Notes under the pieces: generated by a model | What the model was told of the DNA's origin: nothing | The model's database searches: none | The model's input: the letters and a program-made list of their open reading frames with translations, nothing else | Position numbers and translations under genes: made by a program | Part shown: in pieces, positions 32,879 to 39,777 of the stretch | Numbering within the stretch: position 1 is the stretch's first letter | Layout: each line of letters begins with the position of its first letter | Assembly (NCBI GenBank): GCA_030535235.1 | Contig: JAUNCL010000021.1 | Coordinates: 1-39,777 of the forward strand | Direction of reading: 5' to 3' | Length of the DNA stretch: 39,777 nucleotides | Source: Bacillota bacterium | GTDB taxonomy: Bacteria > Bacillota > Clostridia > Oscillospirales > Oscillospiraceae

Positions 32879-34384
32879 ATGGCTTTTTACTATTCCGAAC
32901 CCTCCCATACCTTCAGCGAGTACCTGCTGGTCCCCGGCTTCACCTCTGAAGAGTGCATCCCCGACAATGTCACCCTGAAGACCCCTCTGGTCAAGTACCG
33001 CAAGGGGGAGGAGGAGTGCCCCATCAGCCTGAACATCCCCATGGTCTCCGCCATCATGCAGGCCGTTTCCAACGACACCCTGGCCGTGGCCCTGGCCAAG
33101 GAGGGCGGTCTGTCCTTCATCTACGGCTCCCAGTCCATCGAGGATGAGGCAGCCATGGTCCGCCGGGTCAAGAGCAGCAAGGCCGGCTTCGTGGTCAGCG
33201 CCTCCAACCTGACCCCCGACGCCACCCTGGCTGATGTGCTGGAGCTGAAGCAGAAGAACGGCTTCTCCACCGTGGCCATCACCGAGGACGCCACCCCCAA
33301 CGGCAAGCTCCTGGGTCTGGTCACCAGCCGGGACTACCGCATCACCCGTATGACCGGCGAGATCCCCGTCCGGGAGTTCATGACTCCCCGGGAGAAGCTT
33401 ATCACCGCCCCCGCCTCCACCACCCTGAAGGAGGCCAACGACATCATCTGGGAGCACAAGCTCAACGCCCTGCCCATCGTGGATGACAACGACCACCTGC
33501 TGTACTTTGTCTTCCGCAAGGACTACGCAGAGCACAAGGAGCACCCCCTGGCCCTCCAGGATGCCGACAAGCGGTATCTGGTGGGTGCGGGTATCAACTC
33601 CAAGGACTACGAGCAGCGTGTCCCCGCCCTGGTGGAGGCCGGCGCCGACGTGCTGTGCATCGACTCCTCCGAGGGGTACTCCATCTGGCAGAAGAAGACC
33701 ATCGACTTCATCCGGGAGCGCTACGGCGACACCGTGAAGATCGGCGCCGGCAACGTGGTGGACCGGGAGGGCTTCCGGTATCTGGCCGAGTCCGGAGCGG
33801 ACTTTGTCAAGGTCGGTATCGGCGGCGGCTCCATCTGCATCACCCGGGAAACCAAGGGCATCGGCCGCGGCCAGGCCTCCGCTCTGATCGAGGTGGCAGC
33901 CGCCCGGGACGAGTACTTTGAGGAGACCGGCGTGTATGTGCCCATCTGCTCCGACGGCGGCATCGTCTTTGACTTCCACATGACCCTGGCTCTGGCCATG
34001 GGTGCGGACTTCCTGATGCTGGGCCGCTACTTCGCCCGCTTTGACGAGAGCCCCACCAACAAGCTGATGGTCAACGGCGCCTATGTGAAGGAGTACTGGG
34101 GCGAGGGCTCCAACCGGGCCCGGAACTGGCAGCGCTACGACCTGGGCGGCAAGAGTGACCTGGCCTTCGAGGAGGGCGTGGACTCCTATGTGGCCTACGC
34201 CGGCTCCCTCCACGACAACGTGCAGAAGAGCCTGTATAAGGTCAAGTCCACCATGTGCAACTGCGGCGTGATCAGCATTCCCGACCTGCAGAAGAACGCC
34301 CGTCTGACCCTGGTGTCCGCCACCAGTATCGTGGAGGGCGGCTACCACGACGTGACCCTGCGCTCCACCGGCAGCAACGTGTAA
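32879..34384 (+). CDS. guaB: IMP dehydrogenase, divergent clostridial clade
   Basis: 501 residues. A TIM barrel starts around [15 protein letters not shown] and is interrupted by a CBS-domain pair at about 95-220 ([36 protein letters not shown]). The barrel resumes with [36 protein letters not shown], and the catalytic Cys320 in [21 protein letters not shown]. The flap region ([14 protein letters not shown]) differs from classical GuaB, as does the extended C-terminus. It oxidises IMP to XMP with NAD, committing IMP to guanine nucleotides. AAAGGAG is 12 bases before the ATG. It closes the operon. Confidence 0.88.
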   Translation: MAFYYSEPSHTFSEYLLVPGFTSEECIPDNVTLKTPLVKYRKGEEECPISLNIPMVSAIMQAVSNDTLAVALAKEGGLSFIYGSQSIEDEAAMVRRVKSSKAGFVVSASNLTPDATLADVLELKQKNGFSTVAITEDATPNGKLLGLVTSRDYRITRMTGEIPVREFMTPREKLITAPASTTLKEANDIIWEHKLNALPIVDDNDHLLYFVFRKDYAEHKEHPLALQDADKRYLVGAGINSKDYEQRVPALVEAGADVLCIDSSEGYSIWQKKTIDFIRERYGDTVKIGAGNVVDREGFRYLAESGADFVKVGIGGGSICITRETKGIGRGQASALIEVAAARDEYFEETGVYVPICSDGGIVFDFHMTLALAMGADFLMLGRYFARFDESPTNKLMVNGAYVKEYWGEGSNRARNWQRYDLGGKSDLAFEEGVDSYVAYAGSLHDNVQKSLYKVKSTMCNCGVISIPDLQKNARLTLVSATSIVEGGYHDVTLRSTGSNV

Positions 34385-34446
34385 AGAGAGCGGCACAAGC
34401 TGTATAAAAGAGCGCACAGCGTCGTATCATTAACGTAATCAGAAAA

Positions 34447-34485
34447 GGGCCTCAGCTCGTAGAGAGCCGGGCTGAGGCCCTCCCC
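34447..34485 (+). terminator. Hairpin between IMP dehydrogenase and fhs
   Basis: GGGCCTCAGC (34447-34456) pairs perfectly with GCTGAGGCCC (34471-34480) across a 14-base loop. The following TCCCCATT is not a U-run, so termination would be partial. It may set fhs expression lower than the purine genes or be a leader structure. Confidence 0.5.
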
Positions 34486-34520
34486 ATTGAGGCAAACAAC
34501 GAAGTAAAGGAGAGTACTTC

Positions 34521-36188
34521 ATGAAAAGTGATATCGAAATCGCCCAGGCCTGTGAAATGAAGAACATCCGGGAGATCGCCAAGACGGCCGGCGTGGATGA
34601 AAAGTATCTGGAACAGTATGGAAACTACAAGGCCAAGATCGACTACAACATGCTCCAGGAGGTGGACCGCCCCGACGGGAAGCTGATCCTTGTGACCGCT
34701 ATCACCCCCACCCCCGCCGGTGAGGGCAAGACCACCACCACCGTGGGCCTGGCCGACGGCCTGCGGAAGATCGGCAAGAACGCCGTGGTGGCCCTCCGGG
34801 AGCCCTCCCTGGGTCCTGTCTTCGGCGTGAAGGGGGGCGCTGCCGGCGGCGGCTATGCCCAGGTGGTGCCCATGGAGGACATCAACCTCCACTTCACTGG
34901 GGACTTCCACGCCATCGGCGCGGCCAACAATCTGCTGGCCGCCATGCTGGACAACCACATTCAGCAGGGCAACCAGCTGGGCATTGACGTGAAGAAGATC
35001 ATCTGGAAGCGCTGCGTGGATATGAACGACCGCCAGCTCCGCAACGTGGTGGATGGTCTGGGCGGCCGTATGCAGGGCGTGCCCCGGGAGGACGGCTTTG
35101 ATATCACGGTGGCCTCGGAGGTTATGGCAGTCCTGTGCCTGGCCACCTCCATCACCGACCTGAAGGAGCGGCTGGGCCGCATGGTGGTGGCCTATACCTA
35201 CGACGACAAGCCGGTCACCGCCAACGACCTGAAGGCCGCCGGCGCCATGGCGGCTCTGCTGAAGGACGCCCTGAAGCCCAACCTGGTCCAGACCCTGGAG
35301 GGGACCCCCGCCTTCATCCACGGCGGCCCCTTTGCCAACATCGCCCACGGCTGCAACTCTATCATGGCCACCAGAGCGGCCCTGAAGCTGGGAGATTACG
35401 CCGTCACCGAGGCGGGCTTCGGCGCTGACCTGGGTGCAGAGAAGTTCCTGGACATCAAGTGCCGCATGGCCGGGCTCAAGCCCAGCGCTGTGGTGGTGGT
35501 GGCTACCGTCCGGGCCCTGAAGCACCACGGCGGCGTGGCCAAGGCCGACCTGGGTACGGAGAACCTGGAGGCCCTGGAGAGAGGTCTGCCCAATCTGCTG
35601 CGCCATGTGGAGAATATCACCCAGGTCTTCCAGCTGCCCTGCGTGGTGGCCATCAACCGGTTCCCCCTGGACACCGAAGCCGAGCTGGCCCTCATTGAGA
35701 CCAAGTGTAAGGAGCTGGGGGTCAACGTGGCCCTGTCCGAGGTCTGGGGCAAGGGAGGCGAAGGCGGCAAGGCCCTGGCTGAGGAAGTGGTCCGCCTGTG
35801 CGAACAGCCCAACAACTTCCGCCAGTCCTACGAGTTGGACACCACCATCGAGGAAAAGCTGGAGGCCATTGTCACTAAAATCTACCGGGGTGCTAAGGTG
35901 GAGCTGACCGCCAATGCCAAGAAGCAGGCCAAGCAGCTCACCGAGATGGGCTTTGGAAACTACCCCATCTGCATGGCAAAGACCCAGTACAGCTTCTCCG
36001 ATGACGCCGCCCTCCTGGGGGCCCCCGAGGGCTTCACGGTTACCGTTCGGAACCTGAAGGTTTCCGCCGGGGCCGGCTTCATTGTGGCCCTGACCGGCGA
36101 TATCATGACCATGCCCGGCTTGCCCAAGGTTCCCGCCGCCGAGAAGATCGACGTGGACGAGACCGGCAAGATCACCGGTTTGTTCTAA
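34521..36188 (+). CDS. fhs: Formate-tetrahydrofolate ligase
   Basis: 555 residues, full length. P-loop [20 protein letters not shown] at about residues 64-83, [41 protein letters not shown], and the folate/C-terminal region [10 protein letters not shown]. It makes 10-formyl-THF from formate, THF and ATP. AAAGGAG precedes the ATG. Its product is used by PurN and the AICAR transformylase upstream, so its place right behind a ZTP-riboswitch operon is functionally coherent, and it may be reached by read-through of the hairpin at 34447. In acetogens it is also part of the Wood-Ljungdahl pathway, but no other gene of that path is here. Confidence 0.96.
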   Translation: MKSDIEIAQACEMKNIREIAKTAGVDEKYLEQYGNYKAKIDYNMLQEVDRPDGKLILVTAITPTPAGEGKTTTTVGLADGLRKIGKNAVVALREPSLGPVFGVKGGAAGGGYAQVVPMEDINLHFTGDFHAIGAANNLLAAMLDNHIQQGNQLGIDVKKIIWKRCVDMNDRQLRNVVDGLGGRMQGVPREDGFDITVASEVMAVLCLATSITDLKERLGRMVVAYTYDDKPVTANDLKAAGAMAALLKDALKPNLVQTLEGTPAFIHGGPFANIAHGCNSIMATRAALKLGDYAVTEAGFGADLGAEKFLDIKCRMAGLKPSAVVVVATVRALKHHGGVAKADLGTENLEALERGLPNLLRHVENITQVFQLPCVVAINRFPLDTEAELALIETKCKELGVNVALSEVWGKGGEGGKALAEEVVRLCEQPNNFRQSYELDTTIEEKLEAIVTKIYRGAKVELTANAKKQAKQLTEMGFGNYPICMAKTQYSFSDDAALLGAPEGFTVTVRNLKVSAGAGFIVALTGDIMTMPGLPKVPAAEKIDVDETGKITGLF

Positions 36189-36206
36189 ATCTCCTGATAC
36201 AATGTG

Positions 36207-36244
36207 AAAACCGCCGTCCTTTCTGAAAAGGGCGGCGGTTTTTC
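36207..36244. terminator. Bidirectional terminator between fhs and tmcAL
   Basis: AAAACCGCCGTCCTTT pairs with AAAGGGCGGCGGTTTT (one G-U), flanked by A and T tracts, between converging genes whose stops are at 36188 and 36255. Confidence 0.9.
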
Positions 36245-36254
36245 AGATGAGGGA

Positions 36255-37445
36255 TCAGGGATGCACGGGACTCTGGGTGTACTCCTTCTTTCCCGGGGTC
36301 TCCCCAAAGGAGGCTCTGCACAGATCATACAGGTCGGTGCAGCGGGCCTCCAGGTCGAAGAGCCGCCGGAGGTCCGGAGCCAGCTTCCCGGCATGGGCGG
36401 GCTTGACGATCACCGGCAGGGTGGCGGTGGTCTTCATCTTTTTCAGAAGCTTCTGGCCCCGGGGGGAGAACCCCAGCACCCGGAGGTAGGGGGGGAGCGG
36501 AGGACGGTCCGCTTCTTTCAGCCCCAGGAAGGCCCACAGCACCATCCGGCGGATGCGGGCGTGGGTGTAGCGCTTGCTCTTGGTGAGGGTGTAGACCTGA
36601 TCCAGGGAGTCGGCCTCCCGGACGGCTTGATAAAGCTTTCTGCCTAACCCCTCGCCGCTGTCCGGCAGGGCAAGGAATTCCGCTTCCTCCATGGCCCGCA
36701 GTCTGGCCAGGACGCCCCTGGTGCAGTGGGTCAGGGCGGCTGGGTCAGCCCGCAGGGCTACTTCGTCCTCTGGGTCCAGCCAGGGGGTCAGCGGGGTGTC
36801 GTTGCCTTGAAGAATTTGCGCCCGGAGGAAGGAGGCCGACACATGGCTGCCGGTGTGATCCTGCCGGTCATCGTGGGCGGCTCCTACACGGGAGATTGTC
36901 CAGGGGATCATGGAGCTGTCCAGGTCCCGGAGGGCCCGCAGGTATTCGACGCCCAGGTTGTTGTTGGGATAGGTCAGGCAGGCGGCAGCGTCCCCCAAAA
37001 GGGCTTCCGCCGCTCTCTGCCGGGCGGCAGGGAAGGAGAGTCCCTTGGATAGCCACTCCCCCAGGGAGGACTGCCATTGGGGGGACTCCAGGACCTCTGC
37101 CACCTGCTCCAGAGGCTCCAGCCGGCCGGCCTCGCTGCCGAAGCAAAGGGTGTCCACCAGACCGGTGGCCTTTAGCAGGGAGACGCCCCCCCGGGCAAAG
37201 GTCTCCGCCGAGGAAACCGCCCAGAGGGGGGGCAGGTCCAGCACCAGGTCAGCGCCCCCACGGAGGGCCATGGCGGCCCGGGTCCACTTGTCTGCGATGG
37301 CCGCATCCCCCCGCTGGACCCAGTTGCCGCTCATGGCGCAGACGATGGCGCAGTCCGGGCCGAAGTGTTTGCGAATTTCTCCCAGCATATACCGGTGGCC
37401 GCTGTGGAAGGGGTTGTATTCCGAGACGATTCCAATTGTACGCAT
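36255..37445 (-). CDS. tmcAL: tRNA(Met) cytidine acetate ligase
   Basis: 396 residues. N-terminal nucleotidyltransferase fold with SEYNPFHSGHRYML (HxGH-type ATP motif), then CAMSGNWVQRGDAAIADKWTRAAMA, a central region ending YPNNNLGVEYLRAL and the C-terminal KRYTHARIRRMVL helix, all of the TmcAL (formerly YlbM) family. It acetylates the wobble cytidine of elongator tRNA-Met using acetate and ATP, so it consumes acetate made in the cell. Start 37445 has GGAGG nine bases upstream; a TTG at 37451 is less likely. Divergent from ackA, the enzyme that makes acetate, which may be a meaningful pairing. Confidence 0.92.
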   Translation of the reverse strand: MRTIGIVSEYNPFHSGHRYMLGEIRKHFGPDCAIVCAMSGNWVQRGDAAIADKWTRAAMALRGGADLVLDLPPLWAVSSAETFARGGVSLLKATGLVDTLCFGSEAGRLEPLEQVAEVLESPQWQSSLGEWLSKGLSFPAARQRAAEALLGDAAACLTYPNNNLGVEYLRALRDLDSSMIPWTISRVGAAHDDRQDHTGSHVSASFLRAQILQGNDTPLTPWLDPEDEVALRADPAALTHCTRGVLARLRAMEEAEFLALPDSGEGLGRKLYQAVREADSLDQVYTLTKSKRYTHARIRRMVLWAFLGLKEADRPPLPPYLRVLGFSPRGQKLLKKMKTTATLPVIVKPAHAGKLAPDLRRLFDLEARCTDLYDLCRASFGETPGKKEYTQSPVHP

Positions 37446-37493
37446 ACACAAAGGCCTCCGTCAGAAAAAATTTGAAATTTGGGGAAAAAACAG

Positions 37494-37522
37494 TTGTCCT
37501 TTTGCTGAGAATGGGATAATAT
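37494..37522 (+). promoter_or_regulatory. Candidate promoter of ackA
   Basis: TTGTCC (37494-37499) and TAATAT (37517-37522), 17-base spacer. Two further TATAAT boxes follow (about 37538 and 37571) without clear -35 elements. A small CCCC/GGGG hairpin lies between them. Confidence 0.5.
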
Positions 37523-37606
37523 ATAGAGGTATATGAGTATAATACCCCAGAACGGGGCATACAAGCAAGTATAATATGAAACGACTGTAAGGAGAGTGCG
37601 AATCCC

Positions 37607-38821
37607 ATGAAAATTCTGGTTATCAACGCCGGCAGTTCTTCCCTGAAGTATCAGCTGCTGGATCCCGACTCCAAGGAAGTTCTGGCAAAGGGCCTGTGCG
37701 AGAGAATCGGCATCGACGGCCACCTGAAGCATACCCCCACCGGCAAGGATGTCTTTGACGCTGACGTGGATCTGCCCGACCACGAGGTCGCCATCCAGGA
37801 AGTGCTGAACATCCTCCAGCACAACCACTATGGCGTCATCAACAGCATGGAGGAGATCGACGCAGTGGGTCATCGTGTGGTTCACGGCGGCGAGGAGTTC
37901 ACCCACTCCGTCATCATCGACCGTAAGGTCATGAAGGGCATCAAGGAGTGCATCCCCCTGGCTCCTCTGCACAACCCCGCTAACCTGGTGGGCATCGAGG
38001 CATGCCAGGACGTTATGCCCAAGAAGCCCATGGTGGCTGTCTTCGACACCGCTTTCCATCAGACTATGCCCCCCAAGGCTTATATCTATGCGGTTCCTTA
38101 CCGTTGGTACACCGAGAACAAGGTCCGCCGCTATGGCTTCCACGGCACTTCCCATCAGTATGTCTCCCAGCGTGCCGCTGAGATGCTGGGCCGTCCCATC
38201 GAGGAGCTGCGCATCGTGACCTGCCACCTGGGCAACGGCGCTTCCACCTGCTCCGTCAAGTTCGGCCAGTCCGTGGACACCTCCATGGGCTTCACTCCCC
38301 AGGATGGTCTGCCCATGGGCACCCGTTCCGGCGCTATCGACGCCGCTATCACCGAGTACATCGCCGACCAGCGCGGTTACTCCGCTAAGCGCGTGGAGAA
38401 CGTCCTGAACAAGGAATCCGGCGTTCTGGGTATCTCTGGTGTCTCCTCCGACTTCCGTGACCTGGAGGCTGCCGCTGCTGAGGGCAACGAGCGCGCTCAG
38501 CTGGCCATCGACAACTTCTGCTACAAGGTCACCAAGAGAATCGGCTCCTCCGCTGCCGCTATGGGCGGCGTGGACGCCGTGGTCTTCACCGCAGGCGTCG
38601 GCGAGAACTCCGCTACCCTGCGTGCCAAGATCATGGAGGGCCTGGAGTTCCTGGGCCTGAAGCTGGATCCCGAGAAGAACGACGTCCGCGGCAAGGAGAA
38701 GATCATCTCCACCGACGATTCCCCCAACGCCATCCTGCTGGTGCCCACCAACGAAGAGCTGATGATCGCTCTGGACACCGCAAGACTGGTCAGAGAGGCA
38801 GAGCTGAACGGCGCTCTCTAA
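37607..38821 (+). CDS. ackA: Acetate kinase
   Basis: 404 residues, the usual length. ASKHA-fold motifs: LVINAGSSSLKYQLLD at the start, GHRVVHGGEEF, PLHNPANLVGI, VFDTAFHQTMP, RRYGFHGTSHQYVS and HLGNGASTCSVKFGQSVDTSMGF. The catalytic Asn, Arg, Asp (VFDTAF) and His residues are visible. It makes ATP from acetyl phosphate, the main energy-yielding step of clostridial fermentation. AAGGAGAG lies about 12 bases before the ATG. No pta gene is adjacent, unlike many bacteria. Codon use is strongly biased, as expected for a highly expressed enzyme. Terminator at 38841-38870. Confidence 0.96.
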   Translation: MKILVINAGSSSLKYQLLDPDSKEVLAKGLCERIGIDGHLKHTPTGKDVFDADVDLPDHEVAIQEVLNILQHNHYGVINSMEEIDAVGHRVVHGGEEFTHSVIIDRKVMKGIKECIPLAPLHNPANLVGIEACQDVMPKKPMVAVFDTAFHQTMPPKAYIYAVPYRWYTENKVRRYGFHGTSHQYVSQRAAEMLGRPIEELRIVTCHLGNGASTCSVKFGQSVDTSMGFTPQDGLPMGTRSGAIDAAITEYIADQRGYSAKRVENVLNKESGVLGISGVSSDFRDLEAAAAEGNERAQLAIDNFCYKVTKRIGSSAAAMGGVDAVVFTAGVGENSATLRAKIMEGLEFLGLKLDPEKNDVRGKEKIISTDDSPNAILLVPTNEELMIALDTARLVREAELNGAL

Positions 38822-38840
38822 TTGTTCCTTTGAGCCTTAT

Positions 38841-38870
38841 GCCGGGACCCATTTGGGTCCCGGCATTTTT
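38841..38870 (+). terminator. Terminator of ackA
   Basis: A perfect 11-base stem GCCGGGACCCA/TGGGTCCCGGC with a two-base centre, followed by ATTTTT. Confidence 0.92.
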
Positions 38871-38903
38871 GCGACAAGCACCGAAGAGAAAGGACGGGAT
38901 GAC

Positions 38904-39569
38904 ATGTTTCAGGGATTTTCCGAAAAGACCAACGAGTTTCTCTGGGGCATCCGCTTCAACAACGAGAAACCCTGGTTTGAGGTCCACAAGCAGGAATACA
39001 TCGACTACGTCCAGACCCCTCTGCGGGAGCTGGCCAACGAGGTCTATGAGCGGTTTACGGCAGCCCACCCGGACTTGCCCATCATGGTGAAGGTCAGCCG
39101 AATCTATCGGGACGCCCGTCGGCTCTACGGGCGAGGGCCCTATAAGAGCCACCTGTGGTTCACCCTGCGGATGGCCGGGGAGGACTGGGCCCAGATGCCC
39201 GCCTTCTGGTTCGGGATCCATCCGGCGGGGTATAACCACGGCATGGGGGTCTTTGACGCGAAGCCGGCCTATATGGCCCGGTTCCGCAGGGAGATCGACC
39301 AGAACCCGGAACCTATGTTGAAGCTGGCCCGAGCCTTTGCCAAGCAGGATCGGTTCGTGCTGGACGAGGAGGAGTACAAGCGGCCCAAAGGGAATCCGCC
39401 AGCCCCCCTGGACCAGTGGTACAACCGCAAAGGGATCGACCTGGGCTGTTTCCGCCAGATCGACGACCTGCTGTACAGCCGGGAACTGGTGGAGGATATC
39501 TTGGTGGGGTATGAAACCCTCATGCCCTACTATCACTATTTCGCCGCCCTGGGACGGCGGAGTGACTGA
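38904..39569 (+). CDS. DUF2461 family protein
   Basis: 221 residues matching DUF2461: an early FLWGIRFNNEKPWFEVHKQEY helix, VKVSRIYRDARRLYGRGPYK, HLWFTLR, FGIHPAGYNHGMGVF and a C-terminal acidic/aromatic tail (VGYETLMPYYHYFAAL). Cytoplasmic, no signal or membrane segment. Function unknown; widely spread in clostridia and Bacteroidetes. Start 38904 has AAAGGA upstream; the longer frame from 38853 begins in the ackA terminator. Followed by a terminator at 39595. Confidence 0.88.
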   Translation: MFQGFSEKTNEFLWGIRFNNEKPWFEVHKQEYIDYVQTPLRELANEVYERFTAAHPDLPIMVKVSRIYRDARRLYGRGPYKSHLWFTLRMAGEDWAQMPAFWFGIHPAGYNHGMGVFDAKPAYMARFRREIDQNPEPMLKLARAFAKQDRFVLDEEEYKRPKGNPPAPLDQWYNRKGIDLGCFRQIDDLLYSRELVEDILVGYETLMPYYHYFAALGRRSD

Positions 39570-39594
39570 GCTTGAACTTCAATAGGAGATAGAA

Positions 39595-39622
39595 GGCGTC
39601 GCAGTACAGCGGCGTCTTTTTT
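39595..39622 (+). terminator. Terminator of the DUF2461 gene
   Basis: GGCGTCGC (39595-39602) pairs with GCGGCGTC (39609-39616) with two G-U pairs, loop AGTACA, then six T. Confidence 0.8.
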
Positions 39623-39653
39623 ATTTGAATTTCCGTAGGGGTCTTCCCCAAAT

Positions 39654-39692
39654 CGGTCAGTAGACGTAAAATATATTTGACCGAATCGGTTA
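39654..39692. promoter_or_regulatory. TetR-type operator region
   Basis: TTGACCGAATCGGTTAA (about 39677-39693) is a near-perfect palindrome of the TetR/AcrR operator type, just before a ribosome-binding site. A half site of the same sequence, AATCGGTCA, lies at 39651-39659. Position fits autorepression of the gene that starts at 39709. Confidence 0.55.
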
Positions 39693-39708
39693 ATGGAGGT
39701 CAACATTA

Positions 39709-39722
39709 TGAACGAAAGGTTC
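39709..39722 (+). pseudogene. Start of a probable tetR gene, cut by the element end
   Basis: GGAGG and an ATG at 39709 are followed by codons for MNERF, after which the window enters the terminal repeat. Many clostridial TetR regulators begin MNE(K/R)FF. With the operator just upstream, the gene was probably a TetR-family autorepressor that is interrupted by the insertion element or simply lost at the contig end. Only five codons are visible, so this is inference. Confidence 0.35.
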
Positions 39723-39777
39723 TGGTTGATTGTAAAATCAAGTTGGACACTTGAAAAAATCCATAGTGATTATTTCT
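39723..39777. repeat. Terminal inverted repeat (copy 2), probable insertion-element end
   Basis: Exact reverse complement of bases 1-55. Starts TGGTTGATTGTAAAATCAAG at the junction with the probable tetR start. Same interpretation as copy 1: the edge of a multicopy element where assembly stopped. Confidence 0.75.

Noticed and set aside
1-39777. Whole window as a composite transposon bounded by inverted elements
   Set aside because: It contains core tRNA, purine, acetate and pentose genes and no transposase. An assembly break at a repeat explains the ends better.

Overview
The window looks like one complete contig from a GC-rich, anaerobic gut Firmicute of the Oscillospiraceae type (Flavonifractor/Lawsonibacter/Oscillibacter-like). 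This is inferred from the mix of clostridial ferredoxins, strong Shine-Dalgarno sites, G/C-rich third codon positions, a ZTP riboswitch over a clostridial purine operon, a PurO-type cyclohydrolase, tandem AGCS carriers and acetate kinase. No rRNA, CRISPR array or prophage is present. The two ends carry the same 55 bases in inverted orientation, most simply the edge of a multicopy insertion element at which the assembly stopped.

Layout. 1-400: element end plus AT-rich debris. 397-1883: divergent Crp/Fnr regulator and [4Fe-4S] protein, a pair usually found beside hcp. 2015-3575: GyrI-like and double-GNAT operon under a promoter that contains a TetR-type palindrome. 3800-4566: tRNA-Pro(GGG), an orphan short transcription unit and divergent promoters. 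4567-9980: a lipoprotein joining a solute-binding domain to a 5'-nucleotidase C-terminal-like domain, a hybrid histidine kinase with two receivers, a two-cluster ferredoxin and a NapH-like membrane Fe-S protein, all in one direction. This is the most system-like accessory cassette here and suggests extracellular sensing coupled to membrane electron transfer. 10101-14698 (minus): a second hybrid kinase, broken by a one-base frameshift, followed by a membrane EAL phosphodiesterase. 15001-16086: three small proteins (DUF2200, DUF1801, DUF1905). 16180-16583: tRNA-Pro(UGG) with a decayed fic gene behind it. 16715-18518: split transketolase. 18856-21978: two tandem sodium/amino-acid symporters.

22095-34384 is the core metabolic block: a promoter, a ZTP (pfl) riboswitch with an overlapping terminator, then purE-purF-purM-purN-purO-AICAR transformylase-purD-purLQ-IMP dehydrogenase. 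It is followed by fhs (formate-THF ligase), which makes the 10-formyl-THF used by PurN and the transformylase. ZTP builds up when 10-formyl-THF is short, so riboswitch, purine genes and fhs form a coherent purine/one-carbon unit. purK, purC, purB, purA and guaA are absent from the window. The PurF lacks the N-terminal catalytic cysteine but keeps the four Fe-S cysteines.

The right end carries tmcAL (minus), ackA, a DUF2461 gene, then a TetR-type operator, ribosome-binding site and first five codons of what is probably a tetR gene, cut by the element end.
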